Shown here: one piece after another, positions 1 to 8,286 of the stretch
Layout: the number at the start of each line of letters is the position of its first letter
Position numbering within the stretch: the first letter of the stretch is position 1
Source: Thiotrichales bacterium
Lineage (GTDB): Bacteria > Pseudomonadota > Gammaproteobacteria > SZUA-229
Assembly (NCBI GenBank): GCA_020341835.1
Contig: CP070838.1
Location: forward strand, 1,675,384-1,722,924
Reading direction: 5' to 3'
Length of the DNA: 47,541 nt
Notes under the pieces: generated by a model
What the model was told of the DNA's origin: nothing
Databases searched by the model: none
What the model saw: only the letters and a program-made list of their open reading frames with translations
Made by a program: the position numbers and the translations under genes

Positions 1-483
1 AACATGCCCGTTTTGCTGAAGCGGGATGCCGCCGCTCTGGCTCACGCGATCGAGACCTCCTGCCGCAACAAGGCAGAGGTGGTCGCCGCCGATGAAAAAG
101 AAAGCGGTCAGCGTGCCCTGCTGAACCTGGGCCACACCTTCGGGCATGCAATCGAAGCGGGCCTGGGTTACGGCGCATGGCTTCACGGAGAGGCCGTCGC
201 TGCAGGCATGTGCATGGCCGCCATCATGTCAAAGCAGCTGGGCTGGATCAGTAATGATGATGTCGAGCGCATTATATCCCTGATTGAGCAGGCGAAGCTG
301 CCGGTTAACGCACCGGCCGAACTCGGCGTCGAGCGTTTCATCGAGCTGATGTCAGTCGACAAGAAGGTCATGGACGGCGTCCTGCGCCTTGTGCTGATGC
401 AGGATATCGGTCATGCTGTGATCACCAACGACTATACACAGCAACAGCTCATTGAAGCCATCCGCAGCAGCTACCCTGCCTGA
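1..483 (+). CDS. aroB: 3-dehydroquinate synthase, C-terminal part (cut by window edge)
   Basis: This is the C-terminal portion of AroB, which converts DAHP to 3-dehydroquinate, the second step of the shikimate pathway, in the cytoplasm using NAD and a divalent metal. The reading frame is open from base 1, so the true start lies upstream. The metal-binding region is visible: [21 protein letters not shown] carries a Glu and the [12 protein letters not shown] histidine, and [11 protein letters not shown] carries the second His. The end ([11 protein letters not shown]) is a normal AroB C-terminus. dgt follows after 20 bases in the same direction, so the two are probably co-transcribed. The identification is secure. 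Confidence 0.95.
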   Translation, partial: NMPVLLKRDAAALAHAIETSCRNKAEVVAADEKESGQRALLNLGHTFGHAIEAGLGYGAWLHGEAVAAGMCMAAIMSKQLGWISNDDVERIISLIEQAKLPVNAPAELGVERFIELMSVDKKVMDGVLRLVLMQDIGHAVITNDYTQQQLIEAIRSSYPA

Positions 484-503
484 ACCTGTCCTGTTACAGC
501 CCT

Positions 504-1673
504 ATGGATAATCTCGCCCCCTACGCCTGTTCTGACGAAAACTCGCGGGGCCGTATACATCCCGAAGACAGCCCGGTTTACCGCAACCAGTTTCAGCGCG
601 ACCGGGACCGCATTATTCATTCCGCGGCTTTTCGCAGACTCGAGTACAAAACACAGGTTTTCGTCAACCATGAAGGCGACCTGTTTCGAACCCGGCTCAC
701 GCATTCACTGGAAGTCGCCCAGATTGCCCGCAGCATTGCGCGCGAACTGCGCCTGCATGAAGACCTGGCAGAGGCAATCGCACTGTCGCATGACCTTGGC
801 CATACGCCGTTTGGACACGCGGGGCAGACTGCACTCAATCACTGCATGAAGGATTATGGCGGATTCGAGCATAACCAGCAGTCACTGCGCGTGGTCGACA
901 AACTTGAACACAAATATGCCGAGTTTCACGGGCTGAACCTGATGTTCGAAACCCGTGAAGGCATACTCAAGCATTGCTCGGTAAAGAACGCTCGTCTGCT
1001 CGGCGAAGTAGCCCGGCGCTTTATTGATAAAACACAGCCCAGCCTTGAGGCACAACTGGTGGACCTGTCCGACGAAACCGCCTACAGCAACCATGATGTC
1101 GATGATGGTCTGCGTTATGGACTGATATCATTTGATGATTTACTTGAGATAAAACTGTTTCGCGACCAGTACGATAAAGTCGCAAACAGGTACAGCAGCA
1201 TCAACGAACGACAGATGATACACGAGATCATCAGGCGCATGATCAACGTTATGGTCGTCGACCTGATTGACACCAGTCGAAACAACATCGAATCGGCAGG
1301 ACTTGAAACGATTGCGGATGTCCGCAAGCAGTCACAGGCACTGATGTCATTCAGCAGTGAAATGTCGGCACTGAACCTCGAACTCAAACAGTTCCTGCGT
1401 GAAAACCTTTACCAGCACTATCGTGTGCATCGTATGAGCAGCAAAGCCTGTGATATTCTGACAGCGCTGTTCGATGCATTTATGAGTGACATAAAGATTC
1501 TTCCGCCCGAAGCGCGAGACCAGTGTATGGCGATGCAAAAGGAATCAGGCGATGAAGGCATAGCACGTGGCGTTGCAGACTATATTGCCGGCATGACTGA
1601 CCGCTACGCGATCGTGGAGTATGAGCGCATCTTCAATCCGCGGCAGCTTTCTTTTGTCAATCTCATTCCATAA
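504..1673 (+). CDS. dgt: dGTP triphosphohydrolase-like HD-domain dNTPase
   Basis: This 389-residue protein is a deoxynucleoside triphosphate triphosphohydrolase of the Dgt/SAMHD1-like HD superfamily, which splits dNTPs into deoxynucleoside and triphosphate and so limits the dNTP pool. The N-terminus RRLEYKTQVF then RTRLTHSLEVAQIAR gives the first metal His (about H67), and ALSHDLGHTPFGHAG (about residues 92-107) gives the HD pair H96-D97. The length fits the shorter 'Dgt-like' type rather than the roughly 500-residue E. coli Dgt, so dNTP preference is not certain. It sits 20 bases after aroB and 8 bases before dnaG, and all three may be one transcript. Confidence 0.93.
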   Translation: MDNLAPYACSDENSRGRIHPEDSPVYRNQFQRDRDRIIHSAAFRRLEYKTQVFVNHEGDLFRTRLTHSLEVAQIARSIARELRLHEDLAEAIALSHDLGHTPFGHAGQTALNHCMKDYGGFEHNQQSLRVVDKLEHKYAEFHGLNLMFETREGILKHCSVKNARLLGEVARRFIDKTQPSLEAQLVDLSDETAYSNHDVDDGLRYGLISFDDLLEIKLFRDQYDKVANRYSSINERQMIHEIIRRMINVMVVDLIDTSRNNIESAGLETIADVRKQSQALMSFSSEMSALNLELKQFLRENLYQHYRVHRMSSKACDILTALFDAFMSDIKILPPEARDQCMAMQKESGDEGIARGVADYIAGMTDRYAIVEYERIFNPRQLSFVNLIP

Positions 1674-1681
1674 GCGAGCGC

Positions 1682-3433
1682 ATGGCTGGACGAATTCCAC
1701 AATCATTCATTGATGATTTGATTGCTCGAGCAGATATAGTTGAAGTCATAAACGCACGCGTGCCGCTGAAGAAAAAAGGCCGTGAATATACCGCGTGCTG
1801 TCCTTTCCACAATGAAAAAACGCCTTCCTTTACTGTCAGTGAAGCCAAGCAGTTCTATCACTGTTTTGGCTGTGGAGCCCATGGTACAGCCATCGGCTTT
1901 TTGATGGAATACGAGCACCTTGATTTTGTCGATGCAATCGAAACACTGGCTGCTGAATATCATCTAGAAGTACCAAGAGAAGACGCGGGCGACCAGAGCC
2001 GCCGTGGCCCGGATCAAAAGCAGGCGATGTATGACATACTCGAGCGTGTCTCCCAGCTGTATCAGCAGCAGTTGCGGCAGTCGAGCAAGGCTATCGACTA
2101 CCTGAAACAACGGGGTCTCAGCGGGGAAATTGCGAAACGCTACCAGCTGGGATATGCGCCTGATGGATGGCATTTTCTGCTCGAAAACATTGACGATAAA
2201 GCGTTAAATATCAATAAGTTAAAATCCTCCGGCCTGATCATAGAGAAGTCGCCGGGGAAGCGCTATGATCGCTTTCGCGACCGCATCATGTTCCCGATCC
2301 TTGATCGCCGCGGCCGCACCATCGCCTTTGGCGGACGCGTGATCGATCAGGGCGAACCTAAATATTTGAACTCCCCGGACACACCGGTCTTTCACAAAGG
2401 TTACGAACTGTATGGATTCTACGAGGCTCGACAGGCCGTCAGAAACCTGCAGCGCATTGTCGTCGTCGAAGGTTACATGGACGTGGTCGCGCTTGCGCAA
2501 AACGGAATTGAATATGCGGTGGCAACACTGGGTACTGCCACAACCAGCGACCAGATTCAAAAACTGTTTCGCTCGGTTCACGAAGTTATTTTCTGCTACG
2601 ACGGTGACCGCGCCGGGCAAAAAGCGGCGTGGCGCGCACTCGAAAATACCTTGCCGGTGCTGCGTGATGGCCTTGAAGCGCGTTTTCTGTTTCTGCCGGA
2701 AGGCGAAGATCCCGACTCGCTGGTTCGCGCAGAAGGCAGGGATGCTTTTGAGTCACGCCTCAATCATGCAGTACCACTCTCGGAATTTCTGTTCAGTCAT
2801 TTGCTGGAAGATGTTGATGCCGGTTCGATGGACGGGAAAGCGCGGCTTGCGAACGAAGCAAAACCATTGCTGGCGAGGATTCCTGAAAGCGTCTTCAGGG
2901 ACCTGATGTATCAACGCCTTTCCGAGCTGGTTGGCATCAGCCAGGAAAAACTACAGGCCACCCGGACAGCGGCCGAAACAAAAGCAATACACCAGCCTGC
3001 CGATCTACCAGCGCCGACGGGCAAGGATGTCAAACAGAATGCCACACGTGATGCCATCGCGCTGATGCTCCAGCACCCGGAGCTGGCTACAGAGACTGAC
3101 ATACCCGACGCATTCGCAACGGCTACCATCCAGGGCTTCCCCTTGCTCCACGAACTCTACCGCACAATCCGGGAAAACCCGGCCATCACTTCTTCCGCCC
3201 TGCTCGAGCGCTGGCGTGATAAAAAAGAATTCGCGATACTGCAGAAACTGATGCAGAGAAACGTCTTCGGTACCGAAGAAAAAGCGGATCAGGTCGCTGT
3301 CTTCGGCGACGCCATTCAGCGCCTCGTGATGAAGTATAAAGATGAGCGTTTTGAAATACTCGAATCCAGACTCAAACAGGGCGGACTCAACGAAACCGAA
3401 CTGGAAGAATACAAATCGCTGCTGGCAAGATAG
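1682..3433 (+). CDS. dnaG: DNA primase
   Basis: DnaG makes the RNA primers for replication and binds DnaB helicase. The 583-residue length is typical. The N-terminal CHC2 zinc finger is intact (C40, H43, C61, C64 in CCPFHNEKTPSF and FYHCFGCGAHG). The TOPRIM domain shows VVVEGYMDVVAL (about residues 259-270) and the acidic YDGDRAGQ (about 306-313). The C-terminal region after about residue 430 is the variable helicase-binding part. The gene is usually found between rpsU and rpoD; here it follows dgt by 8 bases, and downstream lies a repeat element and then metK, so the usual macromolecular-synthesis operon is not present at this site. Confidence 0.97.
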   Translation: MAGRIPQSFIDDLIARADIVEVINARVPLKKKGREYTACCPFHNEKTPSFTVSEAKQFYHCFGCGAHGTAIGFLMEYEHLDFVDAIETLAAEYHLEVPREDAGDQSRRGPDQKQAMYDILERVSQLYQQQLRQSSKAIDYLKQRGLSGEIAKRYQLGYAPDGWHFLLENIDDKALNINKLKSSGLIIEKSPGKRYDRFRDRIMFPILDRRGRTIAFGGRVIDQGEPKYLNSPDTPVFHKGYELYGFYEARQAVRNLQRIVVVEGYMDVVALAQNGIEYAVATLGTATTSDQIQKLFRSVHEVIFCYDGDRAGQKAAWRALENTLPVLRDGLEARFLFLPEGEDPDSLVRAEGRDAFESRLNHAVPLSEFLFSHLLEDVDAGSMDGKARLANEAKPLLARIPESVFRDLMYQRLSELVGISQEKLQATRTAAETKAIHQPADLPAPTGKDVKQNATRDAIALMLQHPELATETDIPDAFATATIQGFPLLHELYRTIRENPAITSSALLERWRDKKEFAILQKLMQRNVFGTEEKADQVAVFGDAIQRLVMKYKDERFEILESRLKQGGLNETELEEYKSLLAR

Positions 3434-3467
3434 TTTTGACATAACGGCCGCAATGAACGGCGGGTCA

Positions 3468-3653
3468 AGTCCGCAAATGAACGCAAATAAACGCAAATTT
3501 TTTTACATTGATATGTCGAAACCATCCTGCCTTCATAAGCTAAACAGGAAACGCGGATTTGACTGCTTCGCCAACCGGTGATTGATCGCCTGGTACACAC
3601 AAGGCGTAGCCAATACTCGATTATTAGCGTTTATTTGCGTTCATTTGCGGACT
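3468..3653. repeat. Inverted-repeat intergenic element (27-bp perfect terminal repeats)
   Basis: Positions 3468-3494 and 3627-3653 are perfect reverse complements over 27 bases, built from the word GCAAATGAACGCAAATAAAC. They enclose 132 bases with no convincing gene. A shorter relative lies at 25537-25596. Directly after both copies comes a similar stretch rich in CTTTGCG / CTCTGCGG words (3655-3695 and 25600-25640). The structure suggests a non-autonomous mobile element or a REP-type palindrome. No clear target-site duplication was seen. Confidence 0.7.
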
Positions 3654-3704
3654 ATTGATTTTCTTTGCGCCTTCCGCGCCTCTGCGGTGAAAAACATTTA
3701 CGTG

Positions 3705-3732
3705 TTGACAAGCCGGGCAGATACGGCATAAT
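3705..3732 (+). promoter_or_regulatory. Probable sigma-70 promoter of metK
   Basis: A perfect -35 box TTGACA (3705-3710) is followed after 16 bases by CATAAT (3727-3732). Transcription would begin near 3739, leaving a leader of about 150 bases before metK. This is the best promoter match in the 3434-3887 gap. Confidence 0.7.
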
Positions 3733-3738
3733 CCGCTG

Positions 3739-3887
3739 TCACAGCGCCAATTTGACTCAGATTGCGGGCGCTTTACAAATACAGCTAAAGCGAGTTCCGA
3801 TAAGAAGAATATCGAAAACCCGTCAAAGCTGTGCTTAGACGGGTTTTTTAATGCCCTGAACAAGGTCACCAAAGGCAGGTAACAATT
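3739..3887 (+). promoter_or_regulatory. Structured metK 5' leader, candidate attenuator or riboswitch
   Basis: Between the promoter and metK the leader can form three successive stems: AGCGCC (3743-3748) with GGCGCT (3767-3772), CGATA (3798-3802) with TATCG (3810-3814), and an intrinsic terminator (3816-3846). In addition ACAGCT at 3781-3786 is complementary to AGCTGT at 3827-3832 in the terminator loop, which would allow a pseudoknot or a competing fold. It matches no SAM riboswitch class that I can recognise. Regulation by SAM or a related metabolite is inference from the gene it precedes. Confidence 0.5.
3816..3849 (+). terminator. Intrinsic terminator in the metK leader
   Basis: The 9-base stem AAACCCGTC (3816-3824) and GACGGGTTT (3838-3846) encloses a 13-base loop, and the descending arm runs into six T residues (3844-3849). 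It lies upstream of the metK start at 3888 and downstream of the likely transcription start, so it can act as an attenuator rather than as a gene-end terminator. Confidence 0.75.
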
Positions 3888-5051
3888 ATGAGCGAGTATG
3901 TTTTTACTTCAGAATCGGTTTCTGAAGGTCATCCGGACAAGGTTGCGGACCAGATATCAGATGCAGTGCTTGATGCAATATTCAAGCAGGACACGAAGGC
4001 ACGTGTTGCCTGCGAGACCATGGTCAATACCGGCATGGTGATTATCTCTGGCGAAATCACCACCGAAGCCTGGGTCGATATGCAGGACGTCGTCCGCAAA
4101 ACCGTGAAGGAGATCGGCTACAACCACTCCGATATGGGATTCGACTGGGAGTCATGTGCCGTACTGACGTCTATCGACAAGCAGTCCTCAGATATAGCCA
4201 TGGGTGTGGATGAATCCAGCGAGCATGAACAGGGCGCCGGCGACCAGGGACTGATGTTCGGCTATGCCAGTAATGAAACCGATGTACTGATGCCGGCGCC
4301 GATAACCTACGCGCATCGACTGGTCAAACGCCAGGCCGATATACGCAAAAGCGGCACCCTGCCCTGGTTGCGCCCCGACGCCAAGAGCCAGGTCACATTC
4401 AAGTATGCCGACGGCAAGCCGGTCGGTATCGACGCTGTTGTGCTGTCAACACAGCACCATCCCGATATCGAATACCATAACCTGCGTGAAGCCGTGATGG
4501 ATGAAATCATCAAACCGGTGTTGCCCGCCGAGTGGCTGGATCAGTGTCCACAGGAAAACATCCATATAAATCCGACCGGCAAGTTCGTGGTCGGTGGGCC
4601 CGTCGGTGATTGCGGTCTGACCGGCCGTAAGATCATCGTCGACACCTACGGTGGTATGGCCCGTCATGGTGGCGGCGCTTTTTCCGGCAAGGATCCGTCC
4701 AAGGTCGACCGGTCTGCCGCCTATGCCGGTCGCTACGTTGCGAAAAACATTGTCGCCGCCGGTCTCGCCGACAAGTGCGAGCTCCAGGTGTCCTACGCAA
4801 TCGGCGTGGCCGAACCCACTTCGATTTCGGTACAGACCTTCGGCACCGGCAAGATCGAAGATGAACGCATCGTTGATCTCGTACGCGCACACTTCGATCT
4901 CAAGCCCAAGGGCCTGATCGCGATGCTCGACCTGTTGCGGCCGATTTACCGCGGGACCGCAGCTTACGGACATTTCGGACGCGAAGAACCTGACTTTAGC
5001 TGGGAAAAAACCGACAAGGCGGCTGAACTCAAGGAAGCTGCCGGAATCTGA
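3888..5051 (+). CDS. metK: S-adenosylmethionine synthase
   Basis: MetK makes SAM from methionine and ATP in the cytoplasm. The 387-residue length is typical. Signatures include [19 protein letters not shown] near the N-terminus (His15 and Asp17 of the ATP/metal site), [12 protein letters not shown] in the middle and [20 protein letters not shown]. The start ATG at 3888 follows a modest ribosome-binding site (CAGGT). It is preceded by its own promoter and a terminator-containing leader. ahcY follows after 153 bases with a separate promoter and riboswitch, so the two neighbours in the methyl cycle appear to be controlled separately. Confidence 0.98.
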   Translation: MSEYVFTSESVSEGHPDKVADQISDAVLDAIFKQDTKARVACETMVNTGMVIISGEITTEAWVDMQDVVRKTVKEIGYNHSDMGFDWESCAVLTSIDKQSSDIAMGVDESSEHEQGAGDQGLMFGYASNETDVLMPAPITYAHRLVKRQADIRKSGTLPWLRPDAKSQVTFKYADGKPVGIDAVVLSTQHHPDIEYHNLREAVMDEIIKPVLPAEWLDQCPQENIHINPTGKFVVGGPVGDCGLTGRKIIVDTYGGMARHGGGAFSGKDPSKVDRSAAYAGRYVAKNIVAAGLADKCELQVSYAIGVAEPTSISVQTFGTGKIEDERIVDLVRAHFDLKPKGLIAMLDLLRPIYRGTAAYGHFGREEPDFSWEKTDKAAELKEAAGI

Positions 5052-5066
5052 ACAGAACCGGGCCTG

Positions 5067-5094
5067 TTGATTCAGGCCACGGCTAGGCTATAAT
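5067..5094 (+). promoter_or_regulatory. Probable sigma-70 promoter of ahcY
   Basis: TTGATT (5067-5072) and a consensus TATAAT (5089-5094) are 16 bases apart, and the SAH riboswitch begins about 12 bases downstream, where a transcript would start. The -35 box forms the loop of a small GGCCTG/CAGGCC palindrome (5061-5078) at the end of metK, which may be chance. Confidence 0.75.
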
Positions 5095-5105
5095 CGGGTT
5101 TTCCC

Positions 5106-5208
5106 GTTCTGAGGGGCGCTGCAGCGAGATTCTCCGAAAGGTCCTCGTCAGGCTCAGAGATTAACAACGGCGCTCATTTCTTAACACTGATTAGGAGATG
5201 AGAAATGA
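5106..5208 (+). ncRNA. S-adenosylhomocysteine (SAH) riboswitch with expression platform
   Basis: The segment has the layout of the SAH riboswitch known upstream of ahcY in Proteobacteria. P1 is TCTGAG (5108-5113) with CTCAGA (5153-5158). The inner stem is CGAG (5125-5128) with CTCG (5144-5147), capped by CCGAAAGG. The conserved GAGGGGCGCTGCAGCGA and CAGGCTC are present. A pseudoknot pairs 5114-5119 with 5170-5175. Downstream, TCATTTCT (5174-5181) can pair with AGAAATGA (5201-5208), which includes the ahcY start codon. This second pairing shares bases 5174-5175 with the pseudoknot, so SAH binding should free the start codon. The switch identity is strong; the platform is inference. Confidence 0.88.
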
Positions 5209-6626
5209 ATGCTGTTGTTGAAAACAACTTTTCCGATTACAAGGTCGCCGACCTTTCCCTGGCCGACTGGGGCCGCAAGGAAATATCCATTGCCGAAACC
5301 GAAATGCCGGGCCTGATGGCACTGCGCGAAGAGTACGGCAATGACAGACCCCTGCAGGGTGCCCGCATCACCGGCAGCCTGCATATGACCATCCAGACGG
5401 CTGTGCTGATCGAAACGCTGGTCGCCCTGGGTGCCGAAGTCCGCTGGGCATCCTGTAATATCTTTTCTACCCAGGACCAGGCGGCGGCCGCCATTGCCGC
5501 AGCCGGCATCCCGGTGTTTGCCTGGAAAGGCGAAACCATCGAGGAATACTGGTGGTGCACAGAACAGGCGCTGACCTGGCCGAATGGCGGCACCCCCAAC
5601 ATGATTCTCGATGACGGCGGCGATGCCACCCTGCTGCTACACAAAGGTGCCGAATACGAACAGGCCGGTGCTGTTCCCGAAGCCAGGGCTGATGATAATG
5701 AAGAATGGAAAGCCATCCTCAACCTGCTGCAGCGCACTATCGGCGAAGATACATCCAGGTGGACCCGGATTGCCGAAAGCGTCAAGGGTGTAACCGAGGA
5801 AACAACGACCGGTGTTCACCGCCTGTATCAGATGCAGGAATCCGGCGAACTGATGTTCCCCGCAATGAATGTCAATGACTCGGTCACCAAGTCAAAATTC
5901 GATAACCTTTACGGCTGCCGTGAATCGCTGCTCGATGGTATAAAACGCGCAACCGATGTGATGGTTGCCGGCAAAATCTGTGTTGTTCTCGGCTATGGTG
6001 ATGTCGGCAAAGGCTGCGCGCAGGCGTTCCGCGGCATGGGCGCTACCGTCTGGGTCACCGAAATCGACCCGATCTGTGCACTGCAAGCTGCAATGGAAGG
6101 TTATCGTGTCGTCAACATGGATGAGGCAGCCCGCCAGGGTGACATTTTCGTGACCACGACCGGTAACGTTAACGTGATCAATCATGATCACATGGCATCG
6201 ATGAAGAATGAAGCCATCGTCTGCAACATTGGCCACTTTGACTCTGAAATCGATATTGCTTCACTGGAACAATATCAGTGGGAAGAAATCAAACCCCAGG
6301 TCGACCACGTCATTTTTCCCGACGGCAAGCGTATAATCATCCTCGCCAGGGGCCGGCTGGTGAATCTCGGTTGTGCAACAGGACACCCCAGCTTTGTCAT
6401 GTCCGCTTCGTTCACCAATCAGGTTATGGCACAGATCGAGTTCTTCACCAACTCGGATCAATACGAAAACAAGGTGTACGTTCTGCCCAAACTGCTCGAT
6501 GAAAAGGTCGCACGCCTGCACCTGCAGAAAATCGGTGTCGATCTGACCAGGCTGTCACAGACCCAGGCAGATTATATCAATGTCCCGGTTGATGGCCCGT
6601 ACAAACCCGACCACTACCGTTACTAG
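5205..6626 (+). CDS. ahcY: Adenosylhomocysteinase (SAH hydrolase)
   Basis: AhcY hydrolyses SAH reversibly to homocysteine and adenosine, removing a product inhibitor of methyltransferases. The 473-residue protein is of the longer bacterial type. The NAD-binding glycine motif [16 protein letters not shown] lies at about residues 258-273, IFVTTTGN follows, and the C-terminus PDHYRY is the conserved tail that reaches into the neighbouring subunit. The start ATG at 5205 has a good ribosome-binding site (TAGGAG, 5192-5197). The upstream SAH riboswitch predicts that expression rises when SAH builds up. metF follows after a stable small hairpin. Confidence 0.98.
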   Translation: MNAVVENNFSDYKVADLSLADWGRKEISIAETEMPGLMALREEYGNDRPLQGARITGSLHMTIQTAVLIETLVALGAEVRWASCNIFSTQDQAAAAIAAAGIPVFAWKGETIEEYWWCTEQALTWPNGGTPNMILDDGGDATLLLHKGAEYEQAGAVPEARADDNEEWKAILNLLQRTIGEDTSRWTRIAESVKGVTEETTTGVHRLYQMQESGELMFPAMNVNDSVTKSKFDNLYGCRESLLDGIKRATDVMVAGKICVVLGYGDVGKGCAQAFRGMGATVWVTEIDPICALQAAMEGYRVVNMDEAARQGDIFVTTTGNVNVINHDHMASMKNEAIVCNIGHFDSEIDIASLEQYQWEEIKPQVDHVIFPDGKRIIILARGRLVNLGCATGHPSFVMSASFTNQVMAQIEFFTNSDQYENKVYVLPKLLDEKVARLHLQKIGVDLTRLSQTQADYINVPVDGPYKPDHYRY

Positions 6627-6634
6627 GACAAGCC

Positions 6635-6656
6635 GGACGCTGCGCAAGCAGCGTCC
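6635..6656 (+). terminator. Strong GCAA-tetraloop hairpin between ahcY and metF
   Basis: A perfect 9-base stem (GGACGCTGC, 6635-6643, with GCAGCGTCC, 6648-6656) is closed by a GCAA tetraloop. It starts 9 bases after the ahcY stop. Only a weak T-rich tail (TTATTC) follows, so it may be a leaky terminator or a 3'-end stabiliser of the ahcY message rather than a full stop. Confidence 0.5.
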
Positions 6657-6685
6657 TTATTCAACCAATACAAGCCTGTACTATC

Positions 6686-7534
6686 ATGAATTCGTCTATG
6701 GACGCCGGCAAAATCTTCAGCTGCGAGTTTTTTCCGCCCAACACGGCTGCCGGCATGGAAAAACTGCTCAACGCGTGCACCGAGCTGAATGAAAACATGC
6801 AGCCCGCGTTTTATTCGGTAACCTTTGGCGCCGGTGGTTCGAACCGCGACCGCACGCTCGACACGGTCGACCATCTCAGAGAACAAAATACCGCTGTGGC
6901 GCCGCACATATCGTGCATGGGTTCGGATCGGGGACAGATAAAGGAATTGCTCGAGCGCTATATCGACAGAGGTGTTACCCGGCTGGTCACCTTGCGTGGC
7001 GACATCCCGGAAGACGGCGCCGGCACAAACGACTTCAAGCACGCCAATGAACTGGTCGAGTACATTCGCGATGAGACCGGCGACCACTTCCATATCGAAG
7101 TGGCGGCCTATCCCGAATACCATCCCGAATCTGCCTCGCCGGCGTCCGATTTCGAGCACTTCAAACGCAAGATAGAGGCCGGTGCAGATTCCGCGATCAC
7201 GCAGTATTTCTACAACATTGATGCCTATTTGCACTTTATCGACAACTGTAACCACGCGAGCCTGGATATTCCGGTGGTTCCCGGTATTATGCCGATCACC
7301 AATTACAAGGGTCTGGTGAGATTCTCGGACAACTGTGGCGCGGAAATTCCACGCTGGATTCGCAAGCAGCTTGAGGCCTACGAGAACGATACCGACAGCC
7401 TGTTCGCCTTTGGCCTCGACGTTGTCACGGACCTGTGCGCACGATTGCTCGATCATGGTGCTCCCGGACTGCATTTCTATACACTTAACCAGTCACGGGC
7501 CACACTCGAAATCTGGCGCAGGCTGAATTTCTGA
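6686..7534 (+). CDS. metF: 5,10-methylenetetrahydrofolate reductase
   Basis: MetF reduces methylene-THF to methyl-THF with FAD, supplying the methyl group that turns homocysteine back into methionine. The 282-residue length fits bacterial MetF. The N-terminus FSCEFFPPNTAAGMEKL contains the catalytic Glu region, and SVTFGAGGSNRDRTLDT, HISCMG, LVTLRGDIPEDG and GADSAITQYFYN follow in family order. The protein begins at ATG 6686, although a second ATG four codons on (6698) is possible, and neither has a clear ribosome-binding site. With metK and ahcY it forms a methyl-cycle block. rsmE starts 8 bases later. Confidence 0.97.
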   Translation: MNSSMDAGKIFSCEFFPPNTAAGMEKLLNACTELNENMQPAFYSVTFGAGGSNRDRTLDTVDHLREQNTAVAPHISCMGSDRGQIKELLERYIDRGVTRLVTLRGDIPEDGAGTNDFKHANELVEYIRDETGDHFHIEVAAYPEYHPESASPASDFEHFKRKIEAGADSAITQYFYNIDAYLHFIDNCNHASLDIPVVPGIMPITNYKGLVRFSDNCGAEIPRWIRKQLEAYENDTDSLFAFGLDVVTDLCARLLDHGAPGLHFYTLNQSRATLEIWRRLNF

Positions 7535-7542
7535 TTACCGCA

Positions 7543-8271
7543 TTGCGCACGACACGCATTTATCACAACGGCAGGATTGATACAGGCGATACTCTCAAGC
7601 TGTCCGCCAGCGCATCAAACCATCTTGTGCGCGTATTGAGATGCAGAAAGGGATCAACGGTCACGATTTTCAACGGTGAAGGTGGCGAGTACACCGGCAC
7701 CTTGCAAAACCCGGATCTGAAAGCTGCACTCATCGCCATCAACGGGTTCACCGAAACCAGTCGCGAATCCAGGCTGTGTATCACCCTGATACAGGGTATA
7801 TCACGCAGTGAACACATGGACACTACCGTGCAGAAAGCGACCGAGCTGGGCGTCAACGAAATCATTCCCGCATTATGCGCAAGATCCCTGACTGTCAAAA
7901 AAGAACGGGCATTAAAAAAACATGAGCGCTGGCAACAGATTGTGATCAGCGCGTGTGAACAAAGCGGCAGAAACAGCCTGCCGGTACTGCACGAAGTAAC
8001 GGCTTTCGATGCCGCAATCAATGAAATACCCGCAACAACAAGAATCGTGCTGGATCCGTATGCGCAGGACAGCATCATCGGCATCACGCCTGATCAGTCA
8101 TCGATTTGCATACTGTCCGGCCCGGAAGGTGGTCTGACAGAACAGGAAATTACAGCAGCAGCCGGTGCCGGATTCGAAAGGGTCAGATTTGGCCCGCGGA
8201 TACTGAGAACAGAAACCGCAGCACCTGCACTGATTGCAGCACTACAGACGTTATGGGGCGATATGGGATAA
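7543..8271 (+). CDS. rsmE: 16S rRNA (uracil-1498-N3)-methyltransferase
   Basis: RsmE methylates U1498 in 16S rRNA of the small ribosomal subunit using SAM. The 242-residue protein has an N-terminal PUA-like part (RIYHNGRI ... NHLVRVLRCRKG) and a C-terminal SPOUT methyltransferase domain with the trefoil-knot signatures ILSGPEGGLTEQE and FGPRILRTETA. The start is a TTG codon at 7543, chosen because family members begin with a short MR-x-x-RIY segment and no ATG lies in place. It follows metF by 8 bases. It meets chpC tail to tail, 15 bases apart. Confidence 0.95.
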   Translation: MRTTRIYHNGRIDTGDTLKLSASASNHLVRVLRCRKGSTVTIFNGEGGEYTGTLQNPDLKAALIAINGFTETSRESRLCITLIQGISRSEHMDTTVQKATELGVNEIIPALCARSLTVKKERALKKHERWQQIVISACEQSGRNSLPVLHEVTAFDAAINEIPATTRIVLDPYAQDSIIGITPDQSSICILSGPEGGLTEQEITAAAGAGFERVRFGPRILRTETAAPALIAALQTLWGDMG

Positions 8272-8286
8272 GGCTGCAGACGGAAA

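Noticed and set aside
3342..3872. Small open frames on both strands in the dnaG-metK gap (79 and 82 codons)
   Set aside because: They run through the inverted-repeat element and the metK promoter and leader, have no ribosome-binding site or family features, and their sequence simply translates the repeat.
5061..5078. GGCCTG-TTGATT-CAGGCC as a metK terminator
   Set aside because: The stem is only six pairs, lacks a T tract, and its loop coincides with the -35 box of the ahcY promoter.
6623..7474. 283-codon open frame antisense to metF
   Set aside because: The plus-strand metF has full family motifs. The antisense frame has none.
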